Position numbers and translations under genes: made by a program. Of a stretch of 7,677 nt of DNA, positions 1-4,309 are shown piece after piece (the first letter of the stretch is position 1; each line of letters starts with the position of its first letter). The notes under the pieces are model-generated. The model worked only from the letters and a program-made list of their open reading frames with translations, was not told the DNA's origin and made no database searches. The DNA lies in the NCBI GenBank assembly GCA_900768705.1, contig CAAGEB010000157.1, positions 1 through 7,677 on the forward strand, written 5' to 3'. This DNA comes from Oscillospiraceae bacterium. Its GTDB lineage: Bacteria > Bacillota > Clostridia > Oscillospirales > Ruminococcaceae.

Positions 1-110
1 ACGCCGTCTGCTGCGTCAAACCTCCTCGCAAGGCATACAGCCTTGCTTCGTCGGCTTTCCTTGCAGCCGACGCACCCTGCCGATTTTCTCTGTTCAAACC
101 GGTTTTTAGA
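1..110. repeat. Hairpin-rich non-coding repeat-like sequence cut by the window edge
   Basis: Two perfect hairpins sit side by side. The first is GCAAGGC (28-34), loop ATACA, GCCTTGC (40-46). The second is CGTCGGCT (49-56), an 8-nt loop, AGCCGACG (65-72). The stretch lies downstream of mtaB, beyond its terminator, and shows no ribosome binding site followed by a plausible gene. Back-to-back GC-rich dyads in otherwise AT-rich spacer DNA are typical of interspersed bacterial repeats or of a small structured RNA. The minus-strand reading frame through it is open but is cut off by the window edge, so a gene entering from the left is not excluded. I cannot show copy number from this window. Confidence 0.45.
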
Positions 111-120
111 GATGCCCATT

Positions 121-146
121 AATAAAATACGCACTATGCGTATTAA
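121..146 (-). terminator. Intrinsic terminator of mtaB
   Basis: AATACGCA (126-133), loop CTA, TGCGTATT (137-144) form a perfect 8-bp stem beginning 11 bases past the mtaB stop codon. Read on the minus strand, the hairpin is followed by a T-rich run (TTTATTAAT). The stem is AT-rich and the T-run is interrupted, so efficiency may be moderate. Confidence 0.7.
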
Positions 147-154
147 TTTCATAA

Positions 155-1441
155 TCAGATCGGTTTGCCAACGCAGAAGCCCTCTCTTGCTCCCGTGATT
201 TTAACTTTTACAAGAGAATGTCTTGGAATTTCCTCTCCGTAAATCCTTACAGGAATATAACTTTCCGTAAATCCGTTGGAATACTGCTCTGACTGCTTTT
301 TCTCCACAAGCACGGTATGCTCCGTTCCGAGGACGCTTTGGAAAAAGCGATATTCCAGTTCTTTTGCGGCGGCGTTCATTGCCTTTGCTCTTTCGGTTTT
401 AACCTGCGGCATAACCTGTTCCATCTCTGCGGCAACAGTTCCCTTTCTTATTGAATAGGGGAAAACATGAATTTTTGAAAAACCGATTTTTTCAGCAAAA
501 TCCATACTTTTTGCAAAATCCTCGTCGGTTTCGCCGGGAAAACCCACTATGATATCCGTGGTAAGCGAACAGCCCGGGAAAGTCAGACGCAGCTTGTCCG
601 CAACGGATTTATACTGTGCGGTATCGTAACGGCGGTTCATTGCACGAAGAACACTATCGCTGCCGGATTGAAGGGAAAGGTGAAAATGCGGGCAGAGGCT
701 TTTGACCGATTTCAGCCCTGCAATAACCTCGTCCGTCATCATTTCAGGTTCAAGAGAGCTTAACCGTATTCTGGGAACGCCGCTTTTCTCCGCCGCCTTA
801 ACGGCGTCAGCAAGCGTAAGACCCAGATCTTCGCCGTAGCAGCCCAGATTTATTCCCGTAAGAACTATTTCCTTATGTCCGTTTTCCGCACAGTGAATTG
901 CTTGCTCGGTGATTTTATCCGGTGCCAGAGAACGAACCCTGCCTCTGGCGGTGGGGATAATGCAGTAAGAGCAGAACCGATTACAGCCGTCCTCTATCTT
1001 GATAAACGCTCTGGTTCTGTCCTCGTCGGGGACGGCGGAGGTTTCGTCGTAATCCCGAGATAATGGCTTTATGTTAACCTGCTTCGTATGGTTATTCAGA
1101 AAATCCTTTACCATACCGCATATCCTGCTTTTGTCCGAATTTCCGGTAACAATATCCGCACCGCAATCCAGCCCCGCTTCTTTGGGATAGCTTTGAGGAA
1201 AACAGCCGCACAGAACAGTAATGCAGCCCGGATTTTCCCTTTTTGAAGCAGACAGGGCGTGCCTTGCCTTGCTTACCGCCATTCCCGTAACTGCGCAGGT
1301 ATTAATAATGCAGATATCGGCGGGTTGGTTTTCGGGCGCAGGGGAGAACCCTCCCTCCGACATACTTTTTTCTATTGCCGCACTTTCGCAGAAGTTCAGT
1401 TTGCAGCCCAGAGTAATTACCCGAAAGCTTTTATTATCCAT
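155..1441 (-). CDS. mtaB: tRNA (N6-threonylcarbamoyladenosine(37)-C2)-methylthiotransferase MtaB
   Basis: A 428-aa radical-SAM methylthiotransferase, which adds a methylthio group to C2 of t6A at position 37 of ANN-decoding tRNAs, giving ms2t6A. The N-terminal UPF0004 domain has the three cysteines that hold the auxiliary 4Fe-4S cluster: C13 (TLGCK), C49 (NTCAV) and C80 (GCF). The radical-SAM triad follows at C153-C157-C160 in GCNRFCSYCIIP. A TRAM-like RNA-binding tail covers roughly 365-428. Length and the TLGCKLN opening fit MtaB rather than MiaB or RimO. I chose ATG 1441: minus-strand GGCGGTGAT lies just upstream of it, whereas the in-frame ATG at 1480 lies about where transcription should begin. 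The gene stands alone, divergent from the HPr-like pair, with its own promoter and terminator. The usual NQYES after the first cysteine reads NFCES here, which adds a cysteine at 18. The family call is firm; the MtaB subgroup is very likely. Confidence 0.95.
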   Translation of the reverse strand: MDNKSFRVITLGCKLNFCESAAIEKSMSEGGFSPAPENQPADICIINTCAVTGMAVSKARHALSASKRENPGCITVLCGCFPQSYPKEAGLDCGADIVTGNSDKSRICGMVKDFLNNHTKQVNIKPLSRDYDETSAVPDEDRTRAFIKIEDGCNRFCSYCIIPTARGRVRSLAPDKITEQAIHCAENGHKEIVLTGINLGCYGEDLGLTLADAVKAAEKSGVPRIRLSSLEPEMMTDEVIAGLKSVKSLCPHFHLSLQSGSDSVLRAMNRRYDTAQYKSVADKLRLTFPGCSLTTDIIVGFPGETDEDFAKSMDFAEKIGFSKIHVFPYSIRKGTVAAEMEQVMPQVKTERAKAMNAAAKELEYRFFQSVLGTEHTVLVEKKQSEQYSNGFTESYIPVRIYGEEIPRHSLVKVKITGAREGFCVGKPI

Positions 1442-1444
1442 TTT

Positions 1445-1453
1445 ATCACCGCC
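1445..1453 (-). promoter_or_regulatory. Ribosome binding site deciding the mtaB start
   Basis: On the minus strand GGCGGTGAT precedes the ATG at 1441, leaving 7 bases between GGCGG and the start. It matches the 3' end of 16S rRNA well and supports a start 13 codons inside the longest open frame. Confidence 0.8.
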
Positions 1454-1484
1454 CGGAATAAGTTTTTTGACATACCACAAGTAT

Positions 1485-1513
1485 ATTATACCTTAAAAAT
1501 ACAAATTTTGCAA
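1485..1513 (-). promoter_or_regulatory. Promoter of mtaB (sigma-A type)
   Basis: On the minus strand the -35 is TTGCAA (1513-1508) and the -10 is a perfect TATAAT (1490-1485), with a 17-bp spacer. Transcription should start near 1478. The -35 is only 7 bp from the -35 of the divergent HPr-like gene, so the two RNA polymerase sites nearly touch. Confidence 0.8.
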
Positions 1514-1520
1514 TAAGCTA

Positions 1521-1549
1521 TTGACTTTTTTTCAAAAAAATGATATATT
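1521..1549 (+). promoter_or_regulatory. Promoter of first HPr-like gene (extended -10)
   Basis: The -35 is TTGACT (1521-1526) and the -10 is TATATT (1544-1549), with a 17-bp spacer and a TGA triplet directly before the -10 (extended -10). The architecture closely matches the promoter of the second HPr-like gene. Confidence 0.85.
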
Positions 1550-1586
1550 ATTTTATATAAGGTACAAAAAATGATGGAGTGATTTT

Positions 1587-1823
1587 ATGCAGGAGTACAA
1601 AATCAAACTGAATTCCATACGGGAAGTAAAGGAATTTGTGGGATTTGCAAACAATTATGCCTTTGACATTGATCTGGTTTCCGGCAGGTATGCGGTGGAT
1701 GGAAAGTCCATAATGGGCATTTTCAGTCTGGATCTTTCCAAAATTCTGACCATGAGAGTTCATTCCGGAAGCAGAGAAGGCAAAGAATTTGCGGAAGATG
1801 TGGCAAAATTTATTGTAGATTAA
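1587..1823 (+). CDS. HPr-like protein without the active-site histidine (copy 1)
   Basis: A 78-aa cytoplasmic protein of the HPr fold family. The motif KSIMGIFSLDLSK (40-52) matches the regulatory-serine region of HPr (KSIMGVMSLG in Bacillus), so S41 corresponds to Ser46, the target of HPr kinase. The catalytic loop around His15 (GIHARPA) is missing: the matching segment reads SIREVKEF and is about three residues shorter. It therefore cannot take phosphate from Enzyme I by the usual route. By analogy with Crh, a catabolite-repression HPr without His15, a regulatory role is possible, but that is inference. GGAGTG (1576-1581) lies 5 nt before the ATG. The gene has its own promoter, and a paralogue with roughly half identical residues follows directly. 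No clear terminator separates the two, so read-through is likely. Confidence 0.85.
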   Translation: MQEYKIKLNSIREVKEFVGFANNYAFDIDLVSGRYAVDGKSIMGIFSLDLSKILTMRVHSGSREGKEFAEDVAKFIVD

Positions 1824-1863
1824 CAAAATTTCGGCAAAAATCAGAATCCCGACATTTTTCCTA

Positions 1864-1892
1864 TTGACAAAGGGTGGGATTTATGATAAATT
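1864..1892 (+). promoter_or_regulatory. Promoter of second HPr-like gene (extended -10)
   Basis: A perfect -35 TTGACA (1864-1869), a 17-bp spacer and -10 TAAATT (1887-1892) preceded by TGA (1884-1886, extended -10). The start near 1899 gives an untranslated leader of about 65 nt. Its presence shows that copy 2 is expressed at least partly on its own. Confidence 0.8.
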
Positions 1893-1962
1893 AAAAGTGT
1901 ACCCGGGCAGCAATGCAGGGCAGAAACGGGGAAACCCAGTTGACGAAAGGAAGTATGGTATT

Positions 1963-2193
1963 ATGACTACGGCAAAAATTCGCATAAACACAATCAACGA
2001 TGTAAAGAACTTTGTCGGCATTGTAACAAGAGTTGATTATGATGTGGACATCGTAAGCGGAAGATACGCAATCGATGCAAAGTCTATTATGGGTATCTTC
2101 AGTCTGGATCTCTCCAAGGAGCTGGAGCTTAAGATTCACAGTGATGACTGCGGCGAATTCCTGGACGAGATTAAGGACTTCATCGTCAAGTAA
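1963..2193 (+). CDS. HPr-like protein without the active-site histidine (copy 2)
   Basis: A 76-aa paralogue of the upstream gene. The two share VSGRYA and the whole KSIMGIFSLDLSK block (40-52), so the Ser46-equivalent is S41 in both. The His15 loop is again replaced, here by TINDVKNF. The protein is slightly more acidic at its C-terminus (DDCGEFLDEIKDF). I placed the start at ATG 1963, with AAAGGAAG at 1946-1953. The reading frame can be extended upstream to a TTG at 1864, but that codon is part of the -35 box, so the extension is not real. A GC-rich hairpin follows 28 bases after the stop. The conserved serine side and lost histidine side suggest a regulator or binding protein rather than a phosphotransferase carrier. 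The partner is unknown. Confidence 0.85.
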   Translation: MTTAKIRINTINDVKNFVGIVTRVDYDVDIVSGRYAIDAKSIMGIFSLDLSKELELKIHSDDCGEFLDEIKDFIVK

Positions 2194-2221
2194 TCGGAAT
2201 TATTTAAGCAATGATAAAAGA

Positions 2222-2249
2222 GAGAGCGGGGCAGAAATGCCCCGCTTTC
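2222..2249 (+). terminator. Terminator-like hairpin after the HPr-like pair
   Basis: AGCGGGGCA (2225-2233), GAAA tetraloop, TGCCCCGCT (2238-2246) form a perfect 9-bp stem. Three outer pairs (G-C, A-T, G-T wobble) extend it to 2222-2249. Only TTTC follows rather than a long T-run, so it may act as a terminator or mainly as an RNA-stabilising 3' end. Confidence 0.65.
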
Positions 2250-2393
2250 AGTATGCCGAAAAACCCTCATCTTCGGTAGAGCGGAGTGACGCCGCATAAC
2301 AGTATTGTCTGGCTTTTTGGTTCACTCGGGCGCAGATACGAAAGCATACTTTACATTTTCTCACATTTTTATATGAATTATACCGATAAAATT

Positions 2394-2422
2394 TAAACAT
2401 TGTTAAAAAGATTTTGTATAAT
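2394..2422 (+). promoter_or_regulatory. Possible upstream promoter
   Basis: A perfect -10 TATAAT (2417-2422) has a weak -35 TAAACA (2394-2399) at 17 bp. In such AT-rich DNA a chance match is easy. If real, it would give a transcript running about 530 nt before the wall-protein start. Confidence 0.3.
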
Positions 2423-2516
2423 TGTCACAAAAGAGCAAATAGCCCGATTTTTTAGTTAAATTTACAATAAGAAAATTGTTTTTCCGCAAAATACTGCGAA
2501 AAAAGCCCGTTTTTTC

Positions 2517-2538
2517 AAAAGGTTACAAAAAGGTTACA
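2517..2538 (-). promoter_or_regulatory. Candidate WalR (YycF) box: tandem TGTAAC hexamers
   Basis: The 11-mer AAAAGGTTACA occurs twice in exact tandem. On the minus strand this reads TGTAAC (2538-2533), five bases, TGTAAC (2527-2522). The published WalR consensus is TGT(A/T)A(A/T/C)-N5-TGT(A/T)A(A/T/C), and both hexamers and the spacing fit exactly. It lies 45 bp upstream of the -35 of a 3D-domain wall protein, and in Bacillus a 3D-domain gene (yocH) is a WalR target. Binding itself is inference. Confidence 0.5.
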
Positions 2539-2583
2539 AAATAATTTTGTTAAACTTGCATAAATTCAACTGCCCTTTGGTGT

Positions 2584-2612
2584 TTGACATATACGAAAAA
2601 ATGAGCTATAAT
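2584..2612 (+). promoter_or_regulatory. Consensus promoter of the G5/3D wall-protein gene
   Basis: TTGACA (2584-2589), 17 bp, TATAAT (2607-2612): a perfect match to the sigma-A consensus. Transcription should begin around 2618-2620, leaving a leader of about 340 nt. Such a strong promoter combined with a long leader usually means that output is set after initiation. Confidence 0.9.
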
Positions 2613-2618
2613 GATAGC

Positions 2619-2955
2619 ACCTTCACGAAAGGTACGGATTTTTGCGCACAAAAAAGAGAAATGCAAATTTCCGAACTGCTCTTTACCGACAGCTTATCCG
2701 GTACGGAGCAGGGCAAAAGTCTGCCGGGGACAGGCAATTTGCCGTGCCTTCCGATCACCCCAGATCGGAAGCAATACGAGAAGTTACAGAATCGCAAAGC
2801 CGGAGCTGCAAGCCGGTTATCTGCGGTTCGGAAAGAAACCGCCGTAAACAGAAATATTTAAGGCGTTTTTCACGGACTTTTTGAACGGAACCGGCATACC
2901 GTCCCGAAAATCGGGTTCATCTTCTGTTGGTTTCGTCCACTGCGTAGGAGGCAAT
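2619..2955 (+). ncRNA. Highly structured 5' leader, unclassified cis-regulatory RNA candidate
   Basis: Hairpins I can fold by eye, in order: ACCTT/AAGGT (2619-2633); CGGA plus TTTGC against GCAAA plus TCCG with a UU/UU internal loop (2635-2673); CTGCTC plus TACCG against CGGTA plus GAGCAG (2676-2711); GGCA/TGCC (2712-2725); GGCA/TGCC (2733-2743); CTTCCGATC/GATCGGAAG with loop ACCCCA (2748-2771); AGCCGG/CCGGTT (2798-2818); GCGGTT/AACCGC (2823-2842); CCCGA/TCGGG (2903-2915). GGGG at 2726-2729 can pair with CCCC in the 2757-2762 loop, a possible pseudoknot. GGAACC (2887-2892) can compete for GGGTTC (2913-2918), a possible switch close to the gene. The region is not plausibly coding. I could not match it to a riboswitch class. 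Confidence 0.55.
2946..2951 (+). promoter_or_regulatory. Ribosome binding site deciding the wall-protein start
   Basis: A perfect AGGAGG lies 4 bases before ATG 2956. It fixes the start 25 codons inside the longest open frame, which otherwise runs back into the structured leader to a TTG at 2881. Confidence 0.9.
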
Positions 2956-4023
2956 ATGAAACCACAGATAGTGAATGTGAAAATGAATAAGCTGCTCAAC
3001 AGGGCAAATGTCGTAAAGGTGTCAATTTTTCTGGCAATCGTTGCGTCAATCGCACTGATGACAGGCGGTCTGTATTCAAGAAACAGCGTGTATGTGACCG
3101 ATAACGGTATTACAAAGGAAATCAAAACAAACGAAACGGATGTTTATTCAATTCTTCGGGAAGAGGGCTACAGTCTGGGCGAAAACGACCGTGTTGATAT
3201 CCGCAAGGATGAGAACGGATCTGCGCATATCACCGTAAACCGTGCCTTTCCCGTAAGCATTACAGCCGACGGAAAGACAACTACCGTTGAGCTGGCAGCC
3301 GGAACCGTGGATTACGCCCTCCGCAAGGCGGGAATAACCCTCGGTGAGGACGACAAAATCAGCTGCGGAACCGATGAAGAGGTTTATTCCGGAATGGAAA
3401 TTACCGTCACCAGAATAAAGAAGGTTCAGAAGGTTACCACCGAAGCTATCCCCTTTACCACCAAGTATGTTGATACCGATGAACAGGAAATCGGCTACGA
3501 AGAGGTTGTGACAAAGGGCGAGGACGGTTCCCGCAGAGTAATCGTTACAGAAACCTATACCGACGGTGTGCTTACCGACACCGTTACCCGCAGAAATATT
3601 GAAAAGAGCCCCGTGAACGAGGTTGTGGAGCGGGGAACCGCAGAACCGGTGGAATTCATTTCCGAGGTAGCTGCGCCCTCGAGTCTTAATCTTGTGGGCG
3701 GAATTCCCAAGAATTACGCAAGGGTAGTTTCCGGAAAGGCAACCGCCTACACCGCTCCGGCAGGTTCTCTTACCGCCAGCGGACGCTATGCACAGGTGGG
3801 TCATGTGGCGGTAAATCCCAATGTTATCCCATACGGAAGCGAGCTTTACATAGTCGCTCAGGACGGCAGCAAAGCTTACGGCTACTGCATCGCCGCAGAT
3901 ACGGGCGGAGCTATGATGGACGGCAGAGCCGTTGTGGATCTGTTTATGGATACCTACGAGGACTGCTGTGAATGGGGAGCCGTTTATGTTGATATTTATG
4001 TTCTCTCCGAAGGAAACGGCTGA
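2956..4023 (+). CDS. Membrane-anchored DUF348-G5-3D domain cell-wall protein (YabE-like)
   Basis: A 355-aa envelope protein. Residues 19-40 form one membrane segment or uncleaved signal after a basic N-terminus. Two DUF348-like repeats follow (about 44-83 and 97-137), then a G5 domain (about 160-228, IPFTTKY to ERGT) and a C-terminal 3D domain (about 260-350). This order is that of Bacillus YabE and related resuscitation-factor-like proteins, in which the 3D domain is thought to cut peptidoglycan glycan strands. In the 3D domain, D315 (ADTGG) and D328 (VVDLF) are kept, but the first aspartate position reads N287 (AVNPNVIPYGS). Activity could be altered, or the variant may be common in this lineage. 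The gene is monocistronic, with its own consensus promoter, a possible WalR box, a long structured leader and a strong terminator. The substrate is presumably peptidoglycan outside the membrane. Confidence 0.9.
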   Translation: MKPQIVNVKMNKLLNRANVVKVSIFLAIVASIALMTGGLYSRNSVYVTDNGITKEIKTNETDVYSILREEGYSLGENDRVDIRKDENGSAHITVNRAFPVSITADGKTTTVELAAGTVDYALRKAGITLGEDDKISCGTDEEVYSGMEITVTRIKKVQKVTTEAIPFTTKYVDTDEQEIGYEEVVTKGEDGSRRVIVTETYTDGVLTDTVTRRNIEKSPVNEVVERGTAEPVEFISEVAAPSSLNLVGGIPKNYARVVSGKATAYTAPAGSLTASGRYAQVGHVAVNPNVIPYGSELYIVAQDGSKAYGYCIAADTGGAMMDGRAVVDLFMDTYEDCCEWGAVYVDIYVLSEGNG

Positions 4024-4056
4024 TAATTTCCCAATATTTAATTTAAGATAAAATAC

Positions 4057-4103
4057 TCCCGCACTGTGGTATCCCCGAATTTGCAGTGCGGGGTTTTGTT
4101 TTT
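4057..4103 (+). terminator. Intrinsic terminator after the wall-protein gene
   Basis: CCCGCACTG (4058-4066) pairs perfectly with CAGTGCGGG (4084-4092) across a 17-nt loop and is followed by TTTTGTTTTT (4094-4103). This is a textbook Rho-independent terminator, 34 bases after the stop codon. Confidence 0.93.
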
Positions 4104-4227
4104 GCCAAAGAACCTTATTGTGATACCGAAAATCGCCAAAGGTTGCATTGCAATGGGATTTTTTCTCTTTTTTCGTATAGTTGACTAAAGAAAAAGCCTG
4201 CGGCAGTATAAAAATTTGTCAAATGGG

Positions 4228-4259
4228 ATATTGACGGGACAAAATCAATATTGTATAAT
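4228..4259 (+). promoter_or_regulatory. Promoter of the zinc-ribbon gene with overlapping dyad
   Basis: TTGACG (4231-4236), 17 bp, TATAAT (4254-4259). An inverted repeat ATATTGA (4228-4234) and TCAATAT (4245-4251) covers the -35 and most of the spacer, as an operator would. A second dyad, ATTTG-T-CAAAT (4214-4224), lies just upstream. Confidence 0.85.
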
Positions 4260-4263
4260 AAAA

Positions 4264-4293
4264 GTAGCCGGCTGTTAAGGATGCCGACTTTTT
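4264..4293 (+). terminator. Weak attenuator-like hairpin in the zinc-ribbon gene leader
   Basis: AGCCGGC (4266-4272) pairs with GCCGACT (4283-4289) except for one C-A mismatch, and TTTTT follows (4289-4293). It sits between the transcription start and the ribosome binding site. The stem is short, so early termination would be partial at most. Confidence 0.35.
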
Positions 4294-4309
4294 GTGAAAG
4301 GATATAAAT

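Larger units (their letters stand above)
2250..2583. other. AT-rich gene-free spacer with small dyads and regulatory repeats
   Basis: No credible gene is present: the reading frames here are short and lack convincing ribosome binding sites. Contents include a second possible promoter at 2394-2422 and a short A/T dyad GAAAAAA-GCCCG-TTTTTTC (2498-2516). The phrase AGCCCG followed by T-rich sequence occurs twice (2441 and 2504). An 11-bp tandem repeat at 2517-2538 is listed separately. Length and composition suggest a regulatory region for the wall-protein gene downstream. Confidence 0.6.

Noticed and set aside
1864..1962. N-terminal extension of the second HPr-like protein
   Set aside because: The TTG start codon is the first part of the -35 box, so it would not be transcribed. 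ATG 1963 has a good ribosome binding site and matches the length of copy 1.
2517..2538. CRISPR or longer tandem repeat array
   Set aside because: Only two 11-bp units with no spacers; a protein-binding site fits better.
2619..2820. c-di-AMP (ydaO/yuaA) riboswitch in the wall-protein leader
   Set aside because: Fragments such as CCGACAGCTTATCC and GGTACGGA recall the class, but the conserved GGGGGAACC and GGGGTGAA cores are not in the right order. The CCGACAGC segment is better explained as part of the 2676-2711 hairpin. Kept only as a hypothesis to test.
2547..2861. 104-aa open reading frame in the leader
   Set aside because: It overlaps the consensus promoter and several hairpins, has no ribosome binding site and gives a composition unlike a protein. 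Two other frames are open over the same stretch.
3148..3804. 218-aa minus-strand frame inside the wall-protein gene
   Set aside because: It is a shadow of a clearly domain-bearing gene on the plus strand, and its composition (Gly, Cys, Asn rich) is not protein-like.
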